This document shows positions 42,847-51,054 of a stretch of DNA of 64,000 nt, one piece after another (the stretch's first letter is position 1; every line of letters starts with the position of its first letter). Made by a program: the position numbers and the translations under genes. The stretch covers positions 32,020 to 96,019 of the forward strand of contig NZ_QMEW01000020.1 in NCBI RefSeq assembly GCF_003284965.1, given 5' to 3'. The notes under the pieces are model-generated. The model did no database searches. It was not told the origin of the DNA and saw only the letters and a program-made list of their open reading frames with translations. The DNA comes from Mycolicibacterium sp. GF69. Lineage in GTDB: Bacteria; Actinomycetota; Actinomycetes; Mycobacteriales; Mycobacteriaceae.

Positions 42847-44196
42847 TCACATTCCCACGCTTTCGGTGGCCATCAACGTCGAGGCGTGCGGGTCGAACGG
42901 GCAACCGCCGTCGAGATGGGCAAGGTACTCGTCGCGGAAATACTGGATCGAGGACATGACCGGGGCTGTCGCGCCGTCGCCCAATGCGCAGAACGCTCTT
43001 CCGAGGATGTTGTCGGAAATATCGAGAAGCTTCTGGATGTCAGCCGCCGTGCCGGCGCCTGTCTCGAGGCGCTCGTAGATCTGGATGAGCCAATACGTTC
43101 CCTCGCGGCACGGTGTGCACTTGCCGCACGACTCGTGCGCGTAGAACTCGCTCCAACGACGCACCGCCCGCACCACGCACGTGGTTTCGTCGAAGATTTG
43201 CAGCGCCTTGGTGCCGAGCATGGTCCCGACACCGGCCATGCCTTCGTAATCCAGTGGCACGTCGAGGTGTTCGTCGGTCAACAGCGGCGTCGACGAACCG
43301 CCCGGGGTCCAGAACTTCAACTTGTGGCCGGCGCGGACGCCGCCGGCGTAGTCGAGGAGTTCTCGCAGCGTGATGCCGAGCGGCGCTTCGTACTGCCCGG
43401 GGTTGGTGACGTGCCCGGACAGCGAATACAGCGTGAAGCCAGGCGATTTCTCGGTGCCCATCGACCGGAACCAGTCCACGCCGTTGAGCACGATGGGTGG
43501 CACGCTGGCGATGGATTCCACGTTGTTGACCACTGTCGGACAGGCATAGAGTCCGGCGACGGCGGGAAACGGCGGACGTAGGCGAGGCTGGCCGCGTCGG
43601 CCCTCCAACGAGTCGAGCAACGCGGTTTCCTCACCGCAGATATATGCTCCGGCGCCGGCATGCACGATCAGCTCCAAATTGAATCCCGAGCCGGCAACGT
43701 CGTCGCCGAGGAAGCCGGCCTCATGCGCCTCGGCCACCGCGGCATTGAGCCTCCGCAGTACCGGAGCCACTTCACCGCGCAGATAGATGAACGCGTGGTG
43801 TGCCCGAATGGCGTACGAAGCGATGATCGCGCCTTCTATCAGGAAGTGCGGCGTCGTCAGCATCAACGGAATGTCTTTGCAGGTACCGGGTTCTGACTCG
43901 TCCGCATTGACGACGAGGTAGTGCGGCTTTGCGCCCGCACCGGTCTCGTCGGCGCCTGTCTGGTCGCTCGGCAAGCCTCGCTCCTGCGGTATGAACGACC
44001 ACTTCGTGCCGGTCGGGAAGCCTGCACCGCCGCGGCCCCGTAGGCCGGAATCCTTCATGAGTTCGATGACCTCGTCAGGATGCATGGCCAAGGCCTTCTC
44101 GAGGGCGCGGTAACCGCCGTGCCGTCGATAAGTCTCCAGCGACCACGGCTCCGGCTCGTCCCAGAATTTGCTGAAAACGGGTGTCAGTGCGGTCAT
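42847..44196 (-). CDS. nuoF: NADH-quinone oxidoreductase subunit F, NADH/FMN site (449 aa)
   Basis: Oxidises NADH. GLRGRGGAGFPTGTKW binds FMN/NADH, DESEPGTCKDI is conserved, and the N3 [4Fe-4S] site is ESCGKCTPCREGT with a later Cys. It overlaps nuoE by four bases. Confidence 0.96.
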   Translation of the reverse strand: MTALTPVFSKFWDEPEPWSLETYRRHGGYRALEKALAMHPDEVIELMKDSGLRGRGGAGFPTGTKWSFIPQERGLPSDQTGADETGAGAKPHYLVVNADESEPGTCKDIPLMLTTPHFLIEGAIIASYAIRAHHAFIYLRGEVAPVLRRLNAAVAEAHEAGFLGDDVAGSGFNLELIVHAGAGAYICGEETALLDSLEGRRGQPRLRPPFPAVAGLYACPTVVNNVESIASVPPIVLNGVDWFRSMGTEKSPGFTLYSLSGHVTNPGQYEAPLGITLRELLDYAGGVRAGHKLKFWTPGGSSTPLLTDEHLDVPLDYEGMAGVGTMLGTKALQIFDETTCVVRAVRRWSEFYAHESCGKCTPCREGTYWLIQIYERLETGAGTAADIQKLLDISDNILGRAFCALGDGATAPVMSSIQYFRDEYLAHLDGGCPFDPHASTLMATESVGM

Positions 44197-45056
44197 GTCG
44201 GCGAATCCGTTGCGTCTGGGTTTGTTTCAGTGGTGTTCGGCTTCGGCGGAACGGTCGCCGACGGTCCTGGCGCGGGCGCATCCTGCGTCGCTTCCGCGGC
44301 CGCCTTCTGGTCGTCCGGCGCGTCGCCGGATATCGCTCCGGCGTCCGGGCCCGGAGCAGTCATGCCCCGTTCGCGCGCCACCCGCAGTCCTGCGAGCGTG
44401 GCGTCGCCAATCCGGTCGCCGCCGGTTCGCGGATCGGGCAGGCCCGCCAGCGTGCGCGCCGTCTCGCGGAACGTACACAGCGGTGCGCCACGCGTCGGCT
44501 CCGGTGGATTTCCTTCGCGCAACCCGTCGACCAGCTCGCGCGCCGAAGCCGGTGTCTGCTTGTCGAAGAACTCCCAGTTGACCATCACGACCGGTGCGTA
44601 ATCGCATGCGGCGTTGCACTCGATGTGTTCGAGCGTGACCCGACCGTCGGCGGTCGTCTCACCGGCGTGGACGTCCAGGTGGTCCTGGAGCGCCTCCAGA
44701 ATCGCGTCGCCGCCCATGATCGCGCACAACGTGTTGGTGCACACGCCGACCAGATAGTCGCCCGTCGGGGTGCGCCGGTACATCGTGTAAAACGTGGCCA
44801 CCGCGGTGACTTCGGCGTCGGTCAGCCCTAACTGCTTGGCGCAGAACGCGATACCCGCCGTGGTCAGACAGCCGTCCTCGGACTGCACCAGGTGCAGCAG
44901 CGGCAACAACGATGAGCGTGGTTGCGGATAGCGCGCGATGATCTTCTCGGCGTCAGCCGCCAGTCGTGCCGTGACGTCATGCGGATAGGACGCAGGTCCG
45001 TGGATCGGTGGGCCTGGCTCTTCGGGTCGCTGACCAAGCTCGAGGAAGATGCTCAC
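44193..45056 (-). CDS. nuoE: NADH-quinone oxidoreductase subunit E, [2Fe-2S] (287 aa)
   Basis: Thioredoxin-like subunit with cluster N1a: C106, C111 (CTNTLC), C147, C151 (CNAAC). The C-terminal third is a Pro/Ala/Thr-rich extension (from about 200 on) typical of mycobacterial NuoE. The GTG at 45056 with AGAGGCAACC is preferred; the in-frame codons upstream fall in a tandem repeat. Confidence 0.94.
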   Translation of the reverse strand: MSIFLELGQRPEEPGPPIHGPASYPHDVTARLAADAEKIIARYPQPRSSLLPLLHLVQSEDGCLTTAGIAFCAKQLGLTDAEVTAVATFYTMYRRTPTGDYLVGVCTNTLCAIMGGDAILEALQDHLDVHAGETTADGRVTLEHIECNAACDYAPVVMVNWEFFDKQTPASARELVDGLREGNPPEPTRGAPLCTFRETARTLAGLPDPRTGGDRIGDATLAGLRVARERGMTAPGPDAGAISGDAPDDQKAAAEATQDAPAPGPSATVPPKPNTTETNPDATDSPT

Positions 45057-45066
45057 GGTTGCCTCT

Positions 45067-45122
45067 TCTTCGCGCAAGCGCTCATCACCGATCGTCTGTT
45101 CTTCGCGCAAGCGCTCATCACC
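45067..45122. repeat. tandem duplicate of a junction motif between nuoD and nuoE
   Basis: On the coding strand the unit TGATGAGCGCTTGCGCGAAG occurs twice, 33 bases apart. The first copy supplies the nuoD stop and the second precedes the nuoE ribosome site. A single variant copy stands at the nuoK-nuoL junction (37591-37615) and another at nuoB-nuoC (47176-47200). Confidence 0.75.
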
Positions 45123-46479
45123 GGTCCACGCCTCCCATTACCGGATCGATCGATGCCACCGCGGTGATCAGATCGGCCACCATGCCGCCCTCGCACATCG
45201 CCGCTACAGCCTGCAGGTTGTTGAACGAGGGGTCGCGGTAGTGCACCCGATATGGGCGGGTGCCGCCATCGGAGACCATGTGGACGCCGAGCTCGCCACG
45301 GGGCGATTCGACTGCGCAGTACACCTGGCCCGGGGGGACCCGGATGCCTTCGGTCACGAGCTTGAAGTGGTGGATCAGCCCCTCCATCGAATGCCCCATG
45401 ATGTTCGCGATGTGTTCATTTGAGTTACCGAGGCCGTCGGGGCCGACTTTCAGGTCGGCCGGCCACGCCAACTTCTTGTCCTGCAACATCACCGGACCCG
45501 GCTTGCCGAGCCTGTCCACACACTGCTCGACGATCTTCAGCGACTCGCGCATCTCTTTGACCCTGATGATGTAGCGACCGTAGGAGTCGCAACCCTGATC
45601 GGTGATCACATCGAAGTCGTAAGCCTCATAACCGCAATAGGGTTGGGTCTTCCGCAGATCGTGGGGCAGTCCGGTCGAGCGCAGGCACGGCCCGGTGATA
45701 CCGAGCGCCATGCACCCGGTCAGATCCAGGTAGCCGATACCCTGCGTGCGGGCCTTCCAGATGTAGTTCTCGTTGAGCAGGTCTTCGAGGTCTTGCAGCC
45801 GTTTCGGCATCAACTCGAGCAGGTCGCGGATCTCGGGGATGGCCTCGTCGGGAAGGTCCATGGCCACGCCGCCGGGACGAATGTATGCGTGGTTCATCCG
45901 CAAGCCGCTGATGGTTTCGAAGACGTTCAGCACCAACTCGCGCTCGCGGAAGCCGTAGAACATCGCGCTCATCGCGCCGAGTTCCATACCGCCGGTCGCC
46001 AACGCGACCAGATGCGAGGAGATCCGGTTGAGTTCCATCATCATCACTCGGATGACACTGGCCCGCTCCGGGATGTCGTCGGTGACACCCAGGAGCTTCT
46101 CGACCGCGAGGCAGTACGCCGTCTCGTTGTAGAAGGGCGAGAGGTAGTCCATCCGGGTCACGAAGGTGACCCCTTGGGTCCAGTTGCGGAACTCCAGGTT
46201 CTTCTCGATCCCGGTGTGCAGGTAGCCGATTCCGCATCGCGCCTGGATGACCGTCTCACCCTCGATCTCGAGGATCAGGCGTAGTACCCCGTGCGTGGAG
46301 GGGTGCTGCGGCCCCATGTTGACGACGATCCGTTCGCCGGCGTGCGCGGCCGCCGCATCCCTGGCGGCCTGCACGACCTGGTCCCAATCCTGGCCGCCGA
46401 CAACGACAACGGGGCCGTCCTCGGAGGTGCCCGAGGGGGAAGGGCCGCCCTGGCCGGGCGGGGTGGGTGATGCGCTCAT
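45118..46479 (-). CDS. nuoD: NADH-quinone oxidoreductase subunit D (453 aa)
   Basis: Quinone-site subunit related to the hydrogenase large subunit. Markers: GPQHPSTHGVLRL, GYLHTGIEKNLE and the C-terminal DPVMGGVDR. An N-terminal extension of about 40 residues rich in Gly/Ser/Pro precedes the core. ATG 46479 shares one base with the nuoC stop (TGATG). Confidence 0.95.
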   Translation of the reverse strand: MSASPTPPGQGGPSPSGTSEDGPVVVVGGQDWDQVVQAARDAAAAHAGERIVVNMGPQHPSTHGVLRLILEIEGETVIQARCGIGYLHTGIEKNLEFRNWTQGVTFVTRMDYLSPFYNETAYCLAVEKLLGVTDDIPERASVIRVMMMELNRISSHLVALATGGMELGAMSAMFYGFRERELVLNVFETISGLRMNHAYIRPGGVAMDLPDEAIPEIRDLLELMPKRLQDLEDLLNENYIWKARTQGIGYLDLTGCMALGITGPCLRSTGLPHDLRKTQPYCGYEAYDFDVITDQGCDSYGRYIIRVKEMRESLKIVEQCVDRLGKPGPVMLQDKKLAWPADLKVGPDGLGNSNEHIANIMGHSMEGLIHHFKLVTEGIRVPPGQVYCAVESPRGELGVHMVSDGGTRPYRVHYRDPSFNNLQAVAAMCEGGMVADLITAVASIDPVMGGVDR

Positions 46480-47168
46480 CAGTTGTAAGCCCTCCGCTGA
46501 TCGGGCGGTGGGATCTCGGCGCCGTGGTATTCCACCGGGATGCCGCCCAACGGGTAGTCCTTGCGTTGCGGGTGCCCGATCCAGTCGTCGGGCATCTCGA
46601 TGCGGGTCAGCGAGGGATGGCCGTCGAAGATGATCCCGAAGAAGTCATAGGTCTCGCGTTCGTGCCAGTCGACGGTCGGATACACCCCGAACAGCGACGG
46701 AATGTGCGGATCGTCGTCCGGTGCCGCAACCTCCAGGTGAATCCGCCGGTTGTGCGTGATCGACATCAGCGGGTAGAAGGCGTGCAGCTCGCGTCCGGTG
46801 TCGTCCGGGTAGTGCACGCCGCTGACGCCGAGGCTCAGCTCGAAGCGCAGCCCCGGGTCGTCGCGCAACGCCTGCGCGACCGCGGGTAGCTGCCCCCGGA
46901 ATACCTCCAGTGTCAGTTGCTCGCGGTATACCACCACCCGCTCGATCGACTGCGTGTACCCGTCATCGCCGAGCGCGGCCTGCAACCGGTCGACGACGTC
47001 GTCGAAATAGCCGCCGTACGGCCGCGGTGAGCTGCCCGGGAGCTCGATCGGCTGAATGAGGCGCCCGTAGCCCGAGGTGTCACCGCTGCCCTCCACGCCG
47101 AACATGCCGCGACGCACACCGATGATGTCGGGTGCGTCGGTCGAGGTGTGGCTTTCGTTCTCGCTCAT
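46479..47168 (-). CDS. nuoC: NADH-quinone oxidoreductase subunit C (229 aa)
   Basis: The signature WHERETYDFFGIIFDGHPSL is present, with the 30-kDa-subunit fold before it. ATG 47168 (MSENESHTS) follows the nuoB stop after 29 bases that contain a diverged copy of the junction motif. Separate from nuoD, unlike the fused nuoCD of E. coli. Confidence 0.95.
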   Translation of the reverse strand: MSENESHTSTDAPDIIGVRRGMFGVEGSGDTSGYGRLIQPIELPGSSPRPYGGYFDDVVDRLQAALGDDGYTQSIERVVVYREQLTLEVFRGQLPAVAQALRDDPGLRFELSLGVSGVHYPDDTGRELHAFYPLMSITHNRRIHLEVAAPDDDPHIPSLFGVYPTVDWHERETYDFFGIIFDGHPSLTRIEMPDDWIGHPQRKDYPLGGIPVEYHGAEIPPPDQRRAYN

Positions 47169-47197
47169 CGTTGGCTTTTCTTCGCCCGAGTGGCTCA

Positions 47198-47752
47198 TCA
47201 CCGCAGCAAACCTTTGAGCTCGATGGTCGGAGGAAGTGCCAAGGCCGCCTGCTCGGCTTCGCGAATCGCTTCCTCGCGGTTGACGCCGAGCGGCATCTGC
47301 TGAATCTTGTCGTGCAGCTTGAGGATCGCGTGCAGCAACATCTCGGGCCGCGGCGGACAACCCGGTAGGTAGATATCGACCGGTACGACGTGGTCGACGC
47401 CCTGCACGATCGCGTAGTTATTGAACATCCCGCCTGACGATGCGCACACTCCCATGGCCAGTACCCACTTGGGTTCGACCATCTGGTCGTAGATCTGCCG
47501 CAGCACCGGAGCCATCTTCTGGCTGACCCGACCTGCGACGATCATCAGGTCGGCCTGCCGCGGAGTGGCCGAGAACCGCTCCATGCCGAACCGGGAGATG
47601 TCGAACCGCGGGCCCGCTGTGGCCATCATCTCGATCGCGCAGCAGGCCAGGCCGAAGGTCGCAGGCCACAACGAACCCTTGCGGATGTAGCCGGCCACCG
47701 TCTCGACGGTGGACAGCAGAATCCCGGCGGGCAGCTTTTCCTCTAGTCCCAT
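47198..47752 (-). CDS. nuoB: NADH-quinone oxidoreductase subunit B, cluster N2 (184 aa)
   Basis: Carries the terminal [4Fe-4S] cluster: tandem C37-C38 (GLACCAIE), C103 (GVCASSGG) and C132 (LPGCPPRPE). It overlaps nuoA by ten bases. Confidence 0.96.
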   Translation of the reverse strand: MGLEEKLPAGILLSTVETVAGYIRKGSLWPATFGLACCAIEMMATAGPRFDISRFGMERFSATPRQADLMIVAGRVSQKMAPVLRQIYDQMVEPKWVLAMGVCASSGGMFNNYAIVQGVDHVVPVDIYLPGCPPRPEMLLHAILKLHDKIQQMPLGVNREEAIREAEQAALALPPTIELKGLLR

Positions 47753-48117
47753 GTCAGGCCTCCCCGCCGCCACACGTAGGCGTAGGCGACGAACACCGTG
47801 GCCATGAACAGCAGCATCTCTATGAGCGCAAACAGCCCCAGGCCGTCGAACGCCACGGCCCACGGGTACAGGAACACGATCTCGATGTCGAAGATGATGA
47901 ACAACATCGCGGTCAGGTAGTACTTGATCGGAAATCGTTGACCGACCCCCTGGCGCGACGGATCGTCGGGCGCAAGCGGGTCGATACCGCATTCGTAGGC
48001 TTCGAGCTTCGAGCGGTTGTAGCGTCGCGGGCCGACCAGCAGAGCAATGCCGACCGAGCCGACCGCGAACGCAGCAGCAATAGCGCCAAGCACCAGGATT
48101 GGCGTGTACAAATCCAT
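47743..48117 (-). CDS. nuoA: NADH-quinone oxidoreductase subunit A (124 aa)
   Basis: Three-helix subunit and first gene of the operon. Markers: YECGIDPL and RFPIKYYLTAMLFIIFDIEI. ATG 48117 (MDLYTP) is used; a TTG nine bases upstream is the alternative. The operon promoter must lie in the 166 bases before it, but no clear -35/-10 was identified. Confidence 0.95.
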   Translation of the reverse strand: MDLYTPILVLGAIAAAFAVGSVGIALLVGPRRYNRSKLEAYECGIDPLAPDDPSRQGVGQRFPIKYYLTAMLFIIFDIEIVFLYPWAVAFDGLGLFALIEMLLFMATVFVAYAYVWRRGGLTWD

Positions 48118-48283
48118 ACCGAGCAAACGCTCCCTCGTGGGCTGTTCGATGTGAGCTTACCCACACCCTAGCGGGCTTTGGGATGCGCGCCACACCTTTT
48201 GGTTAGTATCGCTATTGGCAACACGTGGCTATGTCGTCGTGCCTCTAAAAGGCAAGCGCGACAGGTGATTACGTGTTTTCCAG

Positions 48284-48685
48284 CTATCGCACGAGGGTGC
48301 GTAGGAGCGACGCCACGGCGTCTCCGAGCCGGATCGGGTCGATCGGGTGGGGAACCGCGGCTTCCGCGCGCGACCAGCGGGCCAGCCACGCGTCGTCCGG
48401 GCGGCCGGTGAGCACCAGGACCGGCGGGCAGTCGGCGATCTCGTCCTTGAGCTGCTTGGCGATTCCCATGCCGCCTGTCGGGGCGGCCTCGCCGTCGAGG
48501 ATCACCAGATCGAACCCGCCCTGATCCATCTGCCGGATGACCATGGGCCCGGTTGCCACCTCTTGGTAGGTCAGTTCCGGCAACTCCGGATGCACCCGCT
48601 TGCCGAGCGCGAGTCGCACCTCTTCTCGGGTCCTGGGGTTATCGCTGTAGACGAGGACCCGCAGCGGACGCGATGACTCGACCAT
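48284..48685 (-). CDS. stand-alone receiver-like protein, Rv3143-like (133 aa)
   Basis: A CheY-type fold alone, with no output domain. The phosphoacceptor Asp is present (D64 in LVILDGEA) as is the Thr (T93, LVLTGRP). The acidic pair is reduced to YSDN, and the usual Lys is His (VPHPID, H113), so normal phosphorylation is doubtful. Position directly before nuoA on the same strand matches Rv3143 in M. tuberculosis. It may regulate or assist complex I expression; that is inference from position. Confidence 0.8.
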   Translation of the reverse strand: MVESSRPLRVLVYSDNPRTREEVRLALGKRVHPELPELTYQEVATGPMVIRQMDQGGFDLVILDGEAAPTGGMGIAKQLKDEIADCPPVLVLTGRPDDAWLARWSRAEAAVPHPIDPIRLGDAVASLLRTLVR

Positions 48686-48700
48686 GCGGTGATCGTACGG

Positions 48701-49234
48701 CTAGCCGGTGTGTCGGAACACCAAGTCGCCGGAGATCGTCGCGTTGTCACCGATCATGCCCACGAGGTTGCCGTCGACGCCGAACTCCTGGCGATTGACG
48801 GTGGCCTTGGTGACGAGGCGCATCCCGCCGTCACCGACCGGTGTCACCTTGGTCCGCAAGGTCAGCGGTTTGGTGGTGTCCCTGACGGTCAGTTCGGCGC
48901 GCAGGTCGACGGTGTCCCCGTCGACCGCATCGGCCCCTGAAATGAGCACCCTGATTTCCGGGAACTTCTCGGCCTCAAAGAAATCGGCCGAATGCAGGTG
49001 CTCGTCGCGTTTGCGGATACCGGTGCGCAACGACGCGGCCTTGATCGCGATGCTGCCGGAAACCGTTTGCGGGGCGGCGAGTTGGCCCTCACCGCTGAAC
49101 TCGGTGAAGCGGCCCTTGACCGGCACGAGACCCCACATCGACTTGGTCTTCACCGCGATGGTGGAACGGGCTGGGTCGACCGTCCACGTGCCGGCTGAAC
49201 CGGAATCGCTGAAAAGTTCGCTCAGGCTTGCCAT
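48701..49234 (-). CDS. YceI-family lipid-binding protein (177 aa)
   Basis: The lipocalin-like YceI barrel is seen in TWTVDPARSTIAVKTKSMWG, then GRFTEFSGEGQL, LHSADFFEAEKFPEIRV and the closing DNATISGDLVF. The family binds isoprenoid-like ligands. No signal peptide is present, so it is cytosolic here. It starts nine bases after the SnoaL-like gene and is probably co-transcribed with it. Confidence 0.88.
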   Translation of the reverse strand: MASLSELFSDSGSAGTWTVDPARSTIAVKTKSMWGLVPVKGRFTEFSGEGQLAAPQTVSGSIAIKAASLRTGIRKRDEHLHSADFFEAEKFPEIRVLISGADAVDGDTVDLRAELTVRDTTKPLTLRTKVTPVGDGGMRLVTKATVNRQEFGVDGNLVGMIGDNATISGDLVFRHTG

Positions 49235-49243
49235 GTCATCTCC

Positions 49244-49624
49244 TCAGTTGTCAGTCGGCTCGAGCAGCGGCGCGATCTGCGCCGGGTCGAAGTACTCGTC
49301 GATTCGGCTGATCAGGCCGTTGGCTCCCAGCTTGATCACGATGCCGACACGCATCGCAATCACCCCGCCGTTGTGCCCGGTGGCGTGCAGGATGTGCTGC
49401 TGGACGAACCCTCCCTCGAACAGTTGGCGATCGAGGATCTCGTATCGACGCTGGGTGGTGGTGTCGATGAACCAGTTGAGGACTCGCAGAGCCCGCTCCT
49501 TGTCGCGGTCGCGGTCGGCGACCTTCCAGACCACGATGTCGTCGTTCCACAGTCGGTCAATCGCGTCGTGGTCGCCGGACTCGATCGCCTGGAACAGGCG
49601 GTCCGCCACGTCGGCAATGGTCAC
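49244..49624 (-). CDS. SnoaL/NTF2-like protein (126 aa)
   Basis: Cone-shaped NTF2 fold: IADVADRLFQAIESGDHDAI, LWNDDIVVW and a closing ISRIDEYFDPAQIAPLL. Members are isomerases, hydrolases or ligand carriers; no catalytic set can be assigned. GTG 49624 lies nine bases after AAAGGAGG, an ideal distance, while the ATG at 49633 directly touches that site, so GTG is the better start. Confidence 0.78.
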   Translation of the reverse strand: MTIADVADRLFQAIESGDHDAIDRLWNDDIVVWKVADRDRDKERALRVLNWFIDTTTQRRYEILDRQLFEGGFVQQHILHATGHNGGVIAMRVGIVIKLGANGLISRIDEYFDPAQIAPLLEPTDN

Positions 49625-49647
49625 GGTGATCATCCTCCTTTCTACCG

Positions 49648-49700
49648 GCGATTTGTGGAGTCGCACCGGCGCTCACCGCCGCTGCGGCTCCACAAATCGC
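49648..49700 (-). terminator. hairpin after the DUF6285 gene
   Basis: The arms are 24 bases (49648-49671 and 49677-49700) with two mismatches and a 5-base loop; the outer part GCGATTTGTGGAG is perfect. The stem starts at the stop codon of the DUF6285 gene and ends before the SnoaL gene, so it should close the eight-gene operon. Confidence 0.75.
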
Positions 49701-50086
49701 TACTGCTCGGCATATCCGGGGTGGGCAATTGTCAGTCGGTGGCGGACGATCGTGCGTAGCACCGGCAGCACCTCGGCCGCGCGACCGTCGAACTCGCCGG
49801 CGCGGATCGCGGCCGACAGCGCCGGTTCGTCGCGGTAACCGACGCTCTGGAGCGCCTCGATGACCTCGCCGGCGGACGTGTCGAGCAGTTCCCGTTCGAC
49901 GATGCGCAGCACGTTGGCGGCGACGCGGGCGTGGAAGTTGACTTGACCCGCGGCGGCGAGCCGACCATCGGTCCCCGCGGCCGGCTCGCCGCCGCGCCCG
50001 GTGGCGTTCCGCACGTCCTTCTCCAGGAAGCCGGCCACGGCGGCCACGAGTTCCGCCGCGGTCGGTCTGCCGTACAACCAACTCAT
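49700..50086 (-). CDS. DUF6285 protein (128 aa)
   Basis: Small helical protein: GRPTAAELVAAVAGFLEKDV, then FHARVAANVLRIVEREL. DUF6285 proteins nearly always follow an APH-type phosphotransferase and an acyl-CoA dehydrogenase, as here; function unknown. It overlaps the phosphotransferase by four bases and is the last gene of the catabolic operon. Confidence 0.82.
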   Translation of the reverse strand: MSWLYGRPTAAELVAAVAGFLEKDVRNATGRGGEPAAGTDGRLAAAGQVNFHARVAANVLRIVERELLDTSAGEVIEALQSVGYRDEPALSAAIRAGEFDGRAAEVLPVLRTIVRHRLTIAHPGYAEQ

Positions 50087-51054
50087 CGCGGGCCACCTCC
50101 CTCGAGTAGATCCAGTACATCCCATTCGGTTTCACTGACCCGCCGTCCGATCGCGGCGAGCTCGACCGACTCCGTCTGGCCGGAGAGATGGCGTTCGGCC
50201 TGGTACCGGCAGATGACGCCCCACCTCAAGGTGGCCACGGTCAGCCACCAGCGGAACGCGTCGCGGTCCAGCTTCTCGCCCGCGGCCGCCTCGTACGCGG
50301 ACAGGAAGCTCTCGACGCTGCCCAATCCACCGGCGCCTTGATGTTCTGGTGCGCCGAAACGCCACGCCCGGATGCAGAACCAGGCCAAATCTTCGTAAAC
50401 CTCGCCGACGTGCACAAGTTCCCAGTCCAGCACTGCGGCCAGACCGTCCTCGTCGACGATCAGGTTGCCCATGCGAAAGTCACCGTGCACCAGCACCTGC
50501 CGCGATGGCGGCGGACGGTTGCCGGCCAGCCAGCGAAACGCCCACTCGAATGTCGCTGTGGTGTCGCCCATCTCGTCGAGCCGCTCGCGCCATTCGGAGA
50601 GCTGATCGGACGGCGGCACACCGATACCGCCATAGTCGGCGCGGTGGATGGCCGCCAGCGCTTGGGCGCATTGGTTCAACAACCGTTTCCGACCGCTGTC
50701 GTCCAGGGTGCGGTAGATCTTGCGCACGATCGTCTCACCGCCGATGGCGTCGCAGATAAGGTACGGATTGCCTAGCGCGGCAGGGGAGTTGTCGGCGGCC
50801 AGAATGTGTGGCACCGGTGCGCCCGCCGCGGCCGCCCGCTGCTGTACGGCGGCTTCCAACTCCATACTGGCGTGGACGTCATCGGGCGGGCCGGTGCGCA
50901 GGATCAAGGCGCGGCGGCTGTCGGTGAGCGCGTCGAACGCCCATGTGGTGCGGCTGGCCCCGCCGGTGAGCGGGTGCAGGTTGTCGACGACGACACCCTC
51001 GCCGAGCACCGGGCCCAGCACCGCGGTGAGCGCTCTGGCGAGTTCTGCGCTCAA
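50083..51054 (-). CDS. APH-family phosphotransferase of an acyl-CoA catabolic operon (323 aa)
   Basis: Kinase-like fold with GGASRTTWAF as nucleotide loop, catalytic VHGDFRMGNLIVDE and AVLDWELVHVG. In fungi and animals the same domain is fused to acyl-CoA dehydrogenases (ACAD10/11), where it helps degrade hydroxylated acyl-CoAs; adjacency to an acyl-CoA dehydrogenase suggests the same here. The only usable start is TTG 51054, which overlaps the dehydrogenase stop (TTGA). Confidence 0.85.
   Translation of the reverse strand: MSAELARALTAVLGPVLGEGVVVDNLHPLTGGASRTTWAFDALTDSRRALILRTGPPDDVHASMELEAAVQQRAAAAGAPVPHILAADNSPAALGNPYLICDAIGGETIVRKIYRTLDDSGRKRLLNQCAQALAAIHRADYGGIGVPPSDQLSEWRERLDEMGDTTATFEWAFRWLAGNRPPPSRQVLVHGDFRMGNLIVDEDGLAAVLDWELVHVGEVYEDLAWFCIRAWRFGAPEHQGAGGLGSVESFLSAYEAAAGEKLDRDAFRWWLTVATLRWGVICRYQAERHLSGQTESVELAAIGRRVSETEWDVLDLLEGGGPR

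Noticed and set aside
45057..45110. Longer NuoE starting at 45110
   Set aside because: The extra 18 residues are encoded by the junction repeat; GTG 45056 has a better ribosome site and gives the usual N-terminus.
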